A stretch of DNA of 64,000 nucleotides from Siderastrea radians (GCA_964017195.1 OZ024887.1:66268228-66332227); one strand, 5' to 3'; counted from the first letter of the stretch, positions 33,290 to 44,940 are shown. The notes: a model not told the origin generated them from the sequence alone. Numbers and translations: made by a program.

Positions 33290-34585
33290 ATGAGGTCCAG
33301 CTTAACATTTGTACTACTTGTCACTGTTGTCTCGTTGTTTGTGGTATTTTTCTACAAGCAGGCTCCAACCATGCCATGGACGCCAGTGACGTATTTAATA
33401 CATGGAAGGAATTCCAACAGCATCTTGATGGAAGAGTTTGTGAGTTTACCTGACGACGAACGCCAGCGACAACAACAGGCTGGAAAAGTCCTGCAAACAG
33501 AGAAAACGCGGAAGACATATAAAAATGTACAATTGCTTGAGTCTGGTATAAACCTAAAAGACCTTTTGTCACGGGAAAACACCGGCAGCAAAACGCAAAG
33601 TGGCGAAAGGGGCGAAAGAGAAGAAAGAAGCCAGCTACAGCAAACGTTTGCTGCAAGAAAAAATCTCATCATATTGAGTCCAGGCCGAGGGGGATCTACT
33701 TTCCTTGGATCATTATTTGACTGCAATCCGCACGTCATGTATTGCTATGAGCCGTTATATGCCGTTGCTCAAACAATGTTTAAAGTTAATTTGGTGCGTG
33801 GAGACAAGGAGCCGAAAAACTACAAAGAAACTAGCATCAAACTTATCGATAGCTTCCTCGATTGTGATTTTAGTGATGTCAGTAATGCAACCTTTTCAGC
33901 GTTTTCTAGAAGTGACTTTCACCGCAGCAAGAGTAAGGCGCTATCTAAAAAGTGCTTGCCAAAGATTTCAAATACCTCACTTAGTAAAGCTTGTAACGCT
34001 TACAACTACACTGTTATCAAGATTTTATCTTCCCGAGTACCCAGCAAAACGATACAGACTTTTAAGGAACTTTTCCAAAAGCGAAACCGATATGACGTCA
34101 AAATGGTCCACTTGGTTCGCGACCCAAGAGCAGTCGTTTTCTCGAGGATTAAATTGAAGTGGATGAAGGATCACTTGAGTCCCGTTTTTCATAAAAATGT
34201 TCAAAGGATTTGTGATCCAATACTGTGGAATGTACGGCTTGGCTTGTTAAATCCTCCGCCCTGGCTTAAGAATCGCTTTAAAGTAATTCGCTACGAAGAC
34301 CTTACCTTAAATACTCTAAATACAACACGGGAACTGTACAGTTTCGCGGGATTTGATTGGTCGGCAAGTGTTGATGAATGGATAAGAGCCCTTACGAAAA
34401 ACACAAAACAAAGGGGCGCTTATTCTGTGTTCAGAAATGCTTCAACTGCTGTTGACGGCTGGAAAAACGCTCCTGAGCCCTTGGTAAGAGCTGTAGAAAA
34501 TATCTGTGGTGATCTCATGGATTTTCTTGGCTACGAAAAACTGAGAAAGCAGGATATCGATAATACTGTAAACGTAGCCGTTTGA
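33290..34585 (+). CDS. ST3: Golgi carbohydrate sulfotransferase (B subtype)
   Basis: Intact 431-residue frame and nearest relative of ST2. Signal anchor ~5-22, stem rich in Gln, Glu and Lys to ~119, 5'-phosphosulfate loop SPGRGGSTF (130-138), 3'-phosphate motif VRDPRAVVFSR (276-286), and the conserved LGYEK block near the C-terminus. Reaction and location are as for the family: PAPS-dependent sulfation of glycan sugars in the Golgi; acceptor unknown. The ATG is 45 bases after a splice acceptor (33244), so the coding region is one exon with an upstream 5'-UTR exon. Without the CAG insertions of ST2, this is probably the ancestral B form. ST2/ST3 carry 34 residues after Ser-Lys199/198 that ST1/ST4 lack. 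Confidence 0.93.
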   Translation: MRSSLTFVLLVTVVSLFVVFFYKQAPTMPWTPVTYLIHGRNSNSILMEEFVSLPDDERQRQQQAGKVLQTEKTRKTYKNVQLLESGINLKDLLSRENTGSKTQSGERGEREERSQLQQTFAARKNLIILSPGRGGSTFLGSLFDCNPHVMYCYEPLYAVAQTMFKVNLVRGDKEPKNYKETSIKLIDSFLDCDFSDVSNATFSAFSRSDFHRSKSKALSKKCLPKISNTSLSKACNAYNYTVIKILSSRVPSKTIQTFKELFQKRNRYDVKMVHLVRDPRAVVFSRIKLKWMKDHLSPVFHKNVQRICDPILWNVRLGLLNPPPWLKNRFKVIRYEDLTLNTLNTTRELYSFAGFDWSASVDEWIRALTKNTKQRGAYSVFRNASTAVDGWKNAPEPLVRAVENICGDLMDFLGYEKLRKQDIDNTVNVAV

Positions 34586-34654
34586 CATAGGCAACAGTCG
34601 ATTTTCTCGCTACCTTTAGCCGGCCCTTTGTGAATCCAACGCTTGGTGTACAAA

Positions 34655-34920
34655 TAATTTATACACTTTATACACTTTATTATACTTCATCCCATTACAG
34701 GGCTTTGCAGAATTACTTACAAGAATGGTAACTAAATAAATATAAATATAAATATAAATAGCCTAAAAGGGTAAATAAAAATAAGAATGCAAATAACCTA
34801 ATATGCTAATGATTATAAATACGAAATGGCCTAAAATATAAAATTCTAATTATTAAGAATTTCGATTAAAAGCTTTCTTTGCATTGCAAACTTGAAAATG
34901 TTAACATTTTAACACAGAAT
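34655..34920. mobile_element. ~265-bp B2-specific insertion, AT-rich
   Basis: B1 lacks it (GAGCAAATAACTTGAAGATG near 22865). It contains TTTATACACTTTATTATACT, a CATTACAGGGCTTTGCA block and (TATAAA)n near 34735-34760. Read on the minus strand it resembles the 3' end of a retroelement with AATAAA signals; the family is not identified. Confidence 0.45.
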
Positions 34921-35810
34921 TGTTAAAAATGAACTTCATTTGTGGTGAAAGAAAACTCATTTTCATATAAATCGCTGTGCTCTGGACCTCGCCTTGAAGG
35001 AGAGGCTAAAGGGCAATTCGGAAATGGTAAACCTAAACGAGGCTGAGTAAAAACCAGCGAATGCCACTGGAGGAAATTGAGTTGTATTAGTGATGTGTGG
35101 ACGCGTGAGCTGCGAAGCTGCAAAAAGGAGAACGAGGAAGTTTGATTTCGGTTGGAAAAGAACGGCTTTGTTTTTCCAGTAGTCCATCGTCAGTTTCTTT
35201 TTTCAAGATAATGCTGACAGTGGGTTGTAGAGCATATTCCCAGGCGGGTACTAAGGTTTAAAAGTGAAGAGGAGGTGCCAATGAAGAAATAATTCAATAC
35301 CTTATAGAAAACCCAAGGGTAAAAGGTAAACCTGAAAAATACCATGTGGCTTTTTTATATCCCAGAATTGTAAATTGTATGAGCCTTAAACCTGATGCCG
35401 CTCTGCTCCCCACTCCCCGTAAAAAATTACTAATGAAACATTTCATTTCTTATGCAAAACAGAAAATTCTTTGCACCTCCCAGTCATTGTTAAACACTTA
35501 GAACACCCAGGTGGCATATTGTTCAATCACCAACATTTTTAATACAATTTATTTAATCATTCCTGTGAAACGCTGACTGCAGAATGTAGGTTGCATCTGA
35601 GGACTAGATTCTGTAGATCAGGTGCATTTAAGCTAAGATACTATATTAGGTTAGCTTTGGTCTACAGTCTACGTTATAGTGACCGTATGTAATAGAAGAC
35701 ATTTCTGCATACATAGCAATGCATGAGAAATTTCAGCCAATTTCAAAACCTGCGTAACAGGTGATGGGGAAGTTTTTAGGTATATGAGTAATTTGAATAA
35801 CATAGGACAC
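34921..35810. other. ST3 downstream region, no gene
   Basis: Matches 22875-23860 behind ST2. No coding region is shared by the two copies. Confidence 0.5.
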
Positions 35811-35842
35811 ACTTGGAGCTCTTCATCCTGGCCTCAGCTTGC

Positions 35843-36143
35843 CTGCGTGGCTTGCTAGCTTGCCTGGGCTTCCCTCTCTCTCCTCCGCAGAGGCCTCCTA
35901 CAGTCGCGCTGGGCAGAAACGCGCGAGGCTGGGGAGATGGAAAAATTAAAGCACGCGGGGAACGCTCTTCCCATTGTTCCCCGCGCTCCCGTTTTCTCTC
36001 TCTAGCGCTCCCGCTTCCCCCTTTTTTCTTTCACTGGTGTTTACTAACAGGAGCCTCTGTGGAGGAGAGAGGGCTTGCCTGCGTGGCAGACGCCAGAGAA
36101 GGGGGCAGAAATCCGTCGCCTTTTAGCGCCCGCCACGCAGGCG
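35843..36143. mobile_element. MITE-like block with GCCTGCGTGGC ends
   Basis: GCCTGCGTGGC at 35843 is matched by the inverted GCCACGCAGGC at about 36133, and GCTTGCCTGCGTGGCAGAC occurs again near 36072. The same terminal word occurs singly at about 12573 and 62755. Exact ends are uncertain. Confidence 0.45.
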
Positions 36144-36364
36144 TGCAGTATGAACAATACCGATACTGCAGTAAGGTATTAACTACGTAACCAGCATCCC
36201 CTAATCGTGATATCGATTACGCTGGTATCGACATTTGTCTACCATTTAATAGTTATTGATAGCCAAAAAAACACTGGAAAAGATAGGCTAAAGCGGAAAT
36301 CGCACCATGCTAGCTGAACAACCACGGCCCCACCAACAAAAGGGATCCTTTGTTTAGTGCAGTG

Positions 36365-36739
36365 CCCGGGGGGGGGGGACTCCCATATGAAACTGACGGG
36401 GATGCTCGTCGGAAAATTAGAATTAAACCCCTAAAGGAGACCAATCTGGGCGTGGTTCAGGCGTTATTTGACCCCTAAGCGAGACCATGCTAAAACAGAC
36501 AACCAAATAAGAGCTTCAGTGATTTTAAATGCGCTAAAGATTGACGCTGAAGATTGACGTCGTTTGGTTTTTTCATATAGATATTTCTTTACGCACACCC
36601 TAAGCGATACCTGAATGGGTAAAAATATTGGCTTTCCTTCCTAAAAACCCTAAGCGAGACCAAAATCTGCGATTTACAACCCTAAGCGAGACGACGAGCA
36701 TCCCCGTCACTTTCATATGGGAGTCCCCCCCCCGCCGGG
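36365..36739. mobile_element. 375-bp MITE with 8-bp target duplication
   Basis: Ends are CCCGGGGGGGGGG followed by ACTCCCATATGAAA, inverted at the right. GTGCAGTG flanks both sides (36357-36364 and 36740-36747). A2 has the empty site with one GTGCAGTG (about 28280). The interior repeats CCCTAA(A/G)(C/G)GAGACC. An 8-bp duplication is typical of hAT-superfamily transposition. A second family member is at 45965-46362. Confidence 0.9.
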
Positions 36740-38094
36740 GTGCAGTGGTTAGTTAAAAAGAAAAGTGTTTGCAATGGTGAAGTATCGCTATGATTCACTC
36801 GAGGGAAGAATATAAGAAATCTTGCCACAAAAAGATCAAGTTAGTGTTACAATTTTGATAGTTTAACTGGTAACCTTATTCGTCGGTATGTTAGAATGGA
36901 ACGTACCGACACGTATTATCTTGAACTCGCGTGATTTCACGAGAGATGCTTTCTTTTTGCTTTTGTCGAAGGAGTTGAGATTCGGGACTGCAATATACAA
37001 ATTGCCTATTTATTTTGCCCTTGTTGCCGATTGTGAACTCATGTTTGCCCTGTTTGTGATATTCAATTAAGTTTGGTTTAGGGCAAGTCGAACTACATCC
37101 TCGGTCTTCCTTCATTTGTTTAGTGTTTGTCGATCCATTTTATTAAAATGGTTCACAAGACGGTGAATATTGGCCAAAATGCAATCGAGTATTGCGATTT
37201 TCGGAAACGGGTGTCTTCACAATTGTCTATAAAATTTCGTGCTGGTTGTTGTTAAAAACGTGTTACGCTTCCTTCCATATTTGTTGAGAGCTTGTTTACT
37301 TAGAGACAGTAACAGATAAGATACAGGTGTTACGCATTCGATGACTCTCAACTATTTTCGCACTGTTTAAATTGAACCACTTTTTTGTTTTAGGCTTACA
37401 GATGTGATCAACGGCACTCCATGAAGACTGTTTGTCAAGTGACATACTTGACCAGCAGGTATGCAGTTAACGTTTTTTACTCATTATTGTAATCACAATA
37501 TTTGAATTTGTTTTTGTTTTTTATCTATGATAGACGACGTTGTCAATAAATGATCTACGTAATATTTGATTACTTAATGAGTCCCGGCGGTTTGTACTAT
37601 AAGGAAATAACACCAAAATCGTAGAGGGAGAAGCAGACTTTGATGATGCTTGTAACTATGGTTAAATTCTCTTGACTACACTACAGGGGGGTGTCCTTGG
37701 ACTTAACCCCCATGCTGGGTGGACACAAGAAAACAGTGAGAAAGAATTGACTGTCGTGGCAAACCTTGGGTGGCAGGAAAGGCAGATCATATTTCCCCTA
37801 GAGTAGGGGCGTTTCTATGGGAACCGTTAGGTTGTAACATTGGATTGACCAGAAGAGGGGTGCCCTTCTGTGAGGAAAATAGGTCAGATGGTATGATGGT
37901 ACCCAACAAGGTTAGCTGACAACAGTAATAAATGAAACAGCTCTTAGTAGATAACAGAATCTTAAATAAGGGTTCCTTGCTTACTCGGGAATGGTAGTTC
38001 CAAGTTCACAATCTAAAAGATGAGGAATGTCAAAGCTACCAATACAGGGAGGGAGGGAGGGAGGGAAAGCAAAGGACAACCTAGCTTGGGTTAA

Positions 38095-38215
38095 GTGGAA
38101 AACGCGGAGTGCGGAGTGCGGGGTGCGAAGTGTGGAAAACGCGGAGTGTGGAAAATGAGGAGTGTAGAAAATGCGGAGTGTGGAAAATGCGGAGTGTAGA
38201 AAATGCGGAGTGTTA
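38095..38215. repeat. 16-bp minisatellite
   Basis: Units read GTGTGGAAAATGCGGA with a frequent A-for-G change at position 5; the first units are irregular. Next to (GGGA)n. The minus-strand Phe/His/Pro-rich frame through it is an artefact. Confidence 0.85.
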
Positions 38216-38415
38216 AAGGAAAATGTGTAAAAAGCTTAAAAGAAAAAAATAAGGTAATATCGCCACACGTAGGTATAACACCATCCTCGGAGACCCAGGG
38301 GCACCTAGTCAAGACGACGGGATTTTCATGGGCGAAAGTTTACAACAAGAGCGGGAGAGCCCCTGGGCACTTACTCTTACCGAACGAGTTCCAGAGGCGT
38401 TTGAAATCCCGCCTC

Positions 38416-38451
38416 CTGATTGGCCAGAAAAATATTTTTCTGGCCAATCAG
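38416..38451. repeat. 36-bp perfect palindrome containing CCAAT motifs
   Basis: CTGATTGGCCAGAAAAAT followed by its exact reverse complement. Each arm carries ATTGG/CCAAT and the dyad GGCC. It could form a cruciform, or be two opposed CCAAT-box sites. Confidence 0.75.
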
Positions 38452-40520
38452 CGAGGAGGAACAGCCGGGCGACTCTCATGTCTTCTCACACGAGGTTGTT
38501 TTCCTCATCGAAAGCCGTAGTAGCGTGGCCTGTTCCACGGGAACATTTTTGAGGAGAGCTTCAGAAAAAATAAATAAATAGTAAATAAACGAAGTCGAGG
38601 AAATCGCAAACTATAACGTGGCCGCAAGAAAACAAACACTCACCGCGATTTTTCACGGCGGACTGTTATGCTATGTTATGTACGTTACGTTACGTTTTGT
38701 TATGTTATTTAATGGGAAAATAGACCTAATTACTTAAATGAGCATTTTTTGGCCAAATATTGAAGGACGCGCGTTCGCCGTTTAGAGCATTTTTCATTTG
38801 GCGTCATCCGTTTTATTAACACATGTAACTAAAACCTTTGAAACTGTTTTGATTGCAGGTGTTAAATAGCGAATATTCCGTGGATATTTTTATAAAAGAG
38901 AAACAGGCCCGAATAAGGTGAGCATTTTATCTTTGCTATCTTTTTGCAAAGAGAAAACCGCGTTGAAATATGCAGCTTTTCCTTTGCGTGATCGGGTGTA
39001 ATATCCGTACAAGAGTCTACACATAGTGGTTTCAGGTAATGGAAATCCAACATGAGCAGACTTTATTTATTGCATGAACAAATTCCATTTCGGGGGAAAA
39101 TAAGAGATACAATTTCATTGCTATGACACGAAATTGTTTTCTAGAAATTGGTAAGACGAAAACTGGAACTTTTTGTACTTTTCCAAGAGGCGTTATTGGG
39201 ACAAGAAAGGGAAAGCAGTAATTACACCTGATTGAGAGCAAGCAGTGCTCTTTTTTCTTTCACACCCATTGTTTTGGACATACTAGGTAACCCTTACACG
39301 TATGACGATGCTAATGAAGACCCAAATGTATTGGTCCCTTAAACATCTCCGATTATTTTCGTAGGGAAAAACAAAACGACCTGAAAAGGGTCCCATTGAA
39401 GTCAGGGCGTGAAGTCCTATAAAATGATGATAGAAGTTTCCCACAAAGTTCTGTTCTAAAAAAATTCGTTTTTCCTGTGGAAGACCACCTTCAATCATAT
39501 ACTCGAGATTAACAGCTGGAAAAAGGAGTTATGGTCCTTTAATACCATAAACTCAAATGTGCACTATCCAGCGACATATGTTTAACAAAAGACAACGACT
39601 TTATGCTATCCCCACATGAGAAGTGGAAGTAGACTTTTTCCGTGGTGAGTTCAGCGTGTTAAAGCATCGAGGTAAGTAAAATGCAGAGTGATAATTAATA
39701 CATGTTAACGGGAAAATGCTGATTTAACAGAAAAAATTACTTTACTGCACTATCTCGCCATTGGTCTTTGTGTTTTTCTCGTGAGTCGGAAACAATCCCC
39801 TGGCTGGCAAAAATCGTGTCACAAGAACAATTGCTGGGAAAATCTCGCACAAAATCTCTTTCTGGCTGGGAAAAACGATGGCGAACTCGAATTCTGGCTG
39901 GCATCTTCAAGTGTTCAATTTACTGCTTGCTGGCACTGAAGAGCGGATATTTTTTTCCCACGGAAGTTAAATATTAACCCAAAACGTGTTTGCGGACACT
40001 AAAAAAGCGTTTTAGCCAATAATACTTCAATTCTGAAAAATGTGTCGTTGGGTACTCCTGTGATTTCCTTTAATTTTAATATTCCAAGTGATGAATGTTG
40101 TTTCATAAGCATTTGTTTACCTATCTCGATTCCGGATAATTATCTTGTAAAAATGCGATAATTCTTCCGTTCAAGGGTTAGACTTGGGTATGACTAGGGT
40201 TATTCAGTTAATTACTGTTCAATTTGAAGCTCATGATTCGATTTCGACGTTTCACCGCGATTTCTTAATATTTGCCAAAGACAGTAGTAGCCCGACAGTA
40301 GTCGGCATGGAGAAAGGAATATTTTACAGCTAAATCACAGTATAAAGGACTGTCAAAATGAAGAGAACAACATGAATCAAACAAGGGGCACTGTAAACAC
40401 AGCAGGAAATAGTTGCGGTTTCTGCATCGAAACACGAGAATTTATGTGCTCTATGATGATCATGGTAGGGAGTCTGTCAGTGGAAGACGAAGAAGCGTCT
40501 GGAACCAAGAAGAATAAAAT

Positions 40521-41044
40521 ACAGTCAAAGCTCTCCTTGCGACCACTCTTGTAAGCGATTAGCTCTAGTTACGACCGGCATTGTGAAACCCCGTTTGACT
40601 TGTCACTTCAACTCTGTAATGAAAAGCTCTCGTAAGCGACCGCTCCCGTAAGCGGCCGCGACCACTTTTGTGAATTACCAACGGGCTTTTCCCTTTGTTT
40701 TTAAGCTCTCGTAAGCGACCACTTGGTCAACACTTTAATAAAGGCATTCTGTTCTGGTTCAAATTTAGAGTAATACATGACACAAGTGCTAATGGTTCTT
40801 TGACTGGTACCTACGCGGATCTCTTCTGTGATAGGCAATAAAAATCTATTCAATATCATTTCTACAAAACTATTTGTGACCAATAATATATGCCAAGCTT
40901 TAAGCTAAAAGCTCTTATAAGCGACTTCTCTCTATTGTTTTATCACATAGTCGCTTATGAGAGCCCATTCTGGTAAGCGACCAATTCTAGTTGCGACCAC
41001 CTTTTTGAATTCCCAAGGTGGTCGCTTACGGGAGCTTCGACTGT
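40521..41044. mobile_element. 524-bp MITE with GTAAGCGACCAC repeats
   Basis: Ends ACAGTC(A/G)AAGCTC are inverted at the two sides. The word CTC(T/C)CGTAAGCGACCAC recurs in both orientations several times inside. A2 lacks it near 28940. No coding capacity. Confidence 0.8.
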
Positions 41045-41398
41045 CTGTGCAATATCCCAAGGTTAAAAATTATCCTGAACCTTTATATTTAGAAGCGTGT
41101 CACGGCATCGGGGGAAGGGTGGGGTGGTGGTGGGGCGGGGGGGGGAATGAAAATTCGTACGCAGCATTTTTTATGCTGTAGTGTGTTTGTTTAGTATACG
41201 AAAACGCGAATTCACAGGCAGTTGCATTGAACTTATTTGTTAAAGTGCCTGTGTGCAGACTGAGAAATGAAGAAATGAATTTGCCAACACAAGTTACGTT
41301 AAGTAGAATTGCGAATGTTAGGCCTGTTTAGTACCTATAAGGACTGAATGTATTTTTTACGTAACGCTACTGACGGAAAAAGAAAAAAAAAACAGGTT

Positions 41399-42195
41399 AT
41401 ACCAGGAGCCATAATAGCCATAACAATTTTCCGTAGCGGCGTTGGCCCCATCGACAAAGACAAAAGTTCTATTGCCCCATCGCACGTGACACCGCGCGTG
41501 TATGTTGCGAGAACTCCGCGCAAAGAAAAACAGACAAAATGGCGTCAGAAATAGGTGTCTTCGTTGAAGGTGAAGAAAATTGAATTTTTGTCATCAGTGT
41601 CACTTCCACATTTGAGGCAAGCCCTTGGGGCGAACTTTCTGGATGGTGCCTCTGACTGTGACTAATGTGAAGATTACACAAGTGATTCCGATGATGGCAG
41701 TGAGAATATTTTAGACAAATGCTGTGGCGAAGATGCGTCGACATGTCGGACGAGGATTTTTCCCCTTAAGACGGATGAAACGTTTTGCGGGCAAAAAGGC
41801 GTCTAAATTCGAAAAAAAACAGTTGAAGGCGAATCAGGCAGGAAAAGGGAAAAGAGATCCCAAAAATATATTGCCTCTGAGGACGTAGAGGGATTGAAGG
41901 GCAGTCGCTGCAAAGACTGTAAAATGAATGTCCAAGCACGGTGTGAAAAGTTACGCACTGATAAATCACTGTCACTTTCTCCACTACAAAAGAAAACAGT
42001 AACATAGACTCAAACTACGGAATCAGGAAAGAAAACGTTTGCCGAGATTTCTCAGCGTATGTTTTCTGAAATAATGTCCGCCTTTACCGAAGTGGCCGAA
42101 ATGAAGACAAAAAGTGGCGAAAAGCACGCTTTATTTTCAATCAAATGCTCTCGGGGTGCGTTATCAATTGTCGAGAAAATAGCGAACTGAAAAAA
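41399..42195 (+). pseudogene. Left arm of large inverted repeat: decayed copy of an unidentified coding sequence
   Basis: About 800 bp matches the reverse complement of 44108-44940, from CAGGAGCCATAAT through an AAAATGGCGTC start (ATG near 41540) to a TTATCAATTGTCGA end. Several indels and stops break the frame. Readable pieces include GSRCKDCKMNVQARCEKLR (a Cys-rich C-x2-C-like patch) and SQRMFSEIMSAFTEVAEM. I do not recognise the family. Confidence 0.65.
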
Positions 42196-44107
42196 AAAAA
42201 CCTTAAAGATGTGTGTATTGTTCATCGTGGTGTATGATAGGCAAGATGAACGTTTATTCGTTTGTCTCACGATGGAATCGCTTTGAGTCCTGTCGATGAG
42301 AAGGCCAATGAGGGGGTGGTCTTAGGTTTGAAGAGCGCAGAAAATACTCATCTGACTACTCTTGAAAGACCTGGCCAGTACAAATCTGGGGAATTTCCTA
42401 CCCAACTGAAAATTCCCATAAGGGAACACTTTCAGTCACAATGAAATTTCAAACAATTAAATATCCCCTGTCGGAATTTTAACTCAAGTTACCTTCAGTA
42501 ATATTCATTTTTCAGAACACAGAGCTGGTTGGTCGAATACACGTACTTAAAAAAACTTGCATATCGTGTTTTTGAATGCGCATCATTGTCAGATGATAAA
42601 TTATGAAAATATGAAACAAAGAGGACGAACTTCAAAATACAAATTTGATATTTTTGTAGAACAGCACATTGGTAGTCAAAATTTCATTTTTTTCTGTGTT
42701 GGGCATTGTTATCTGTGTCAACCGTGAACTAGAACGCAATGAGCAAATGTGTTGTCTCGCAAAAGGGAAGGACTACGGCTGCTTTGAAGTTTCGCGTGTT
42801 TTGCCTAGTGACAACGTAGGTAGGCTTGGATAAATTCTGCGGGTAGAAATTCAAGCAGAATAAGCGATTTTTGAGATGAGCATTCTGCCGGCAGAAGAAA
42901 GCATTTTCGAGCATTATTTGAGCAGAATAACAGAAAATCAGTAACACTAATGATGTGCATAACAGTTGTAAGAAAAATTGAAAACTAAATACAGAAAAAT
43001 GGAAAATACCTTGTGATTAATGTGATTATTAGGTAAAACAGCTCACATGATTCCATCACACACTTTGAAGTCAGCGGCATTACATACATTACATTTTGCT
43101 ATGCAAATGAATACCTAATAAGTATTAAGGGTTTATGCCCAGGCTCCCTTCCATGTTTGCGAAAATACAGAGCAGAATTGGAGCAGAATTTAGGTGTCCG
43201 AGCAGAATTTCGAGCAGAATAAGCAATTTTTACGAGCATTGCCGGCAGGCAGAATAATTCATTTACGAGCAGAGTTTATCCAAGCCTAAACGTAGGTCGC
43301 ACACGTCTTTGCGATCGTACTGCAACTGAATGCAACAACACTTAAAGATAACTATTTTAATTAAAAAATTCAAACCCATCCGTATTTCAACTGTGAAAGC
43401 GATCAGTCAACGTATTTTACGTGGCCTCCGATTTGTGTCTGAACATTTGGAGCTGCTGGAACACAGAGCTACAACGAGTACAGGTAAACCAGTGTAAATT
43501 GTGCGTGGTATAGCCAAAAAAGGTCGCCTTTTCTGGTACTTAATTTGTTCAATGCTTGTTGTTCAGACTGTTACAAGATTTTTGCACTGATTCGCCACAA
43601 AAGTGTGACAATTTTTATTTAATGAATGCTTCTCTCCCATTTTACTGTGCTTTATTTTGTCTTGTCTCGATATTTCGGAGTCAAAGCCTTTCCTTGTAAA
43701 ACCTACTGTTTGTGAAATTTTAAGAACAAGTGATTGACTTGACGATGAAAGAAACTGTAAACACAGCGCTAAATGCTTAAATTGTATTTCTACAGTTTCT
43801 TTTCTTCCTAAGAAATCAAGCACTCTGAAACAACTTAGATTTGTGTCTCAGTGACGTTCAGTTGTAATTTTTCCTTAATTTAGCTTTGATACAAAGTGAT
43901 TTTTCTCGCCCCGGGGTTGCTGGCGGAGAAAAATACTTTAAGCTCAATCTGTCGTTGAAACCCTTGCCACGTCCACTGCACTATGTATCCCTTCTAGGTT
44001 CGTAAATTGCTCAGTAAGTAATTAATTGCTCAGTAAGTAATATTCAGTACTAGGGCAGCATGAAGTTTCACTTCAGCTTTCTCATTCTCATTGACGGAAG
44101 AAGTTTT
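42196..44107. other. Spacer between the inverted-repeat arms
   Basis: About 1.9 kb holding the 468-bp MITE at 42821-43288 and otherwise AT-rich unique-looking DNA. The frames 42262-42444 (plus) and 43563-43823 (minus) have no supporting copy. Confidence 0.5.
42821..43288. mobile_element. 468-bp MITE with perfect 8-bp target duplication
   Basis: Ends TAGGCTTGGATAAA(T/C)TCTGC are inverted at the two sides and AACGTAGG flanks both (42813-42820 and 43289-43296). Many GAGCAGAAT words occur in subterminal positions. The 8-bp duplication fits hAT-type integration. Confidence 0.92.
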
Positions 44108-44940
44108 TTCTTGGTGTTTTTTCAATTCTCTATTTAGTCGACGATTGATAACACACTGCGAGAGCATTTGATTGAAAATAAAGCGCGGTTTTTGCTTTTT
44201 TTTTCTTCGTTTCGGTCCATTTCGGCCCCTTCGGTAAAGGCGGACATTATTTCAGAAAACATACGCTGAGAAACCTTGACAAACGTCTTCTTTCCCGATT
44301 CGATGGTTTGAATTTGGGCCACTATTTTCTTTTGCAGTGGAAAAAGTGAAAATGATCTATCAGTGCGTAACTTTTCTTCACACCGTGCTTGGACATTCAT
44401 TTAACAGTCTTTGCGGCTGCCCGTCAATCTCTGTACGTCCTCAGAGGCAATATATTTTCGGGATGTCTTTTCCGTTTTCCTGCCTGATTCGCCTTCACCT
44501 GTTTTTTCGTAGTTCGACGCATTTTTTGCCCGCAAAACGTTTCCTCCGTCTAACGGGGAAATCCTCCTCCGACATGTCCGACGCATCTTCGACACAGGAT
44601 TTGTCTAGAATATTTTCACAGCCATCATCAGAATCACTTGTATAATCCTCATATTCAGAGTCACTATCTGGAAAGCTCTCCCCAAGGTCTTGCCTCAAAT
44701 TTGGAAGTGACACCGATGACAAAAACTGAATTTCTTCATCTCCAACGAAGGTAATTTCCGACGCCATTTTGTTTGTCTTTCTTTGCTCGGAGTCCTCGCA
44801 ACATATAAGCGCGCGTGTAACGCGTGATGGCGCAATTTTTTCTGAAAATAGCACATTTGTCTTTTTCGATGGGGGCCAACGCCACTACTGAAAATGATAT
44901 TTAGTTACGGTCTCCGTCCCCGATTATGGCTCCTGTTTCA
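44108..44940 (-). pseudogene. Right arm of large inverted repeat: better preserved copy
   Basis: From the ATG at 44767 (AAAATGGCGTC context) 90 codons are open to 44495. They begin MASEITFVGDEE, with an acidic Ser-rich stretch (DSDSEYEDYTSDSDDG) and then a basic RRRKRFAGKK block. Later frames (44595-44401 and 44400-44134) continue the homology with the left arm: SRKYIASEDV, MNVQARCEEKLR, SQRMFSEIMSAFTEGAEM. It appears to be a protein of at least ~200 residues broken by frameshifts. No known domain seen; a nuclear protein is suggested only by the acidic and basic runs. Confidence 0.6.

Larger units (their letters stand above)
33165..35810. repeat. Duplicated segment B2 (ST3 unit)
   Basis: Collinear with B1. 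It lacks the nested transposons behind the ST gene and breaks off ~60 bp into the long-TIR element seen at 23812, where it joins A3 sequence. Confidence 0.85.
36940..40085. other. A3-specific insert, no established gene
   Basis: Not present in A2. One exon-like segment lies at 37394-37458 (TTTTAG before, GTATGC after, open in one frame, 65 bp), with no neighbour exons found. Also present are (GGGA)n at 38046-38066, a 16-bp minisatellite at 38095-38215, a 36-bp palindrome at 38416-38451, and a dispersed repeat near 38335 shared with 32550. Other open frames are short and unsupported. Confidence 0.4.
35815..41375. repeat. Duplicated segment A3 (downstream part of an A unit)
   Basis: 35815-36360 matches A2 near 27790-28270. 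36750-36935 and 40085-41200 match 28280-29560, and 41200-41375 matches 13910-14030 and 63330-63460. It has neither an ST gene nor the five-exon gene. About 3.1 kb (36940-40085) is extra relative to A2. Confidence 0.75.

Noticed and set aside
38091..38312. His/Phe/Pro-rich minus-strand frame
   Set aside because: Translation of the 16-bp minisatellite.
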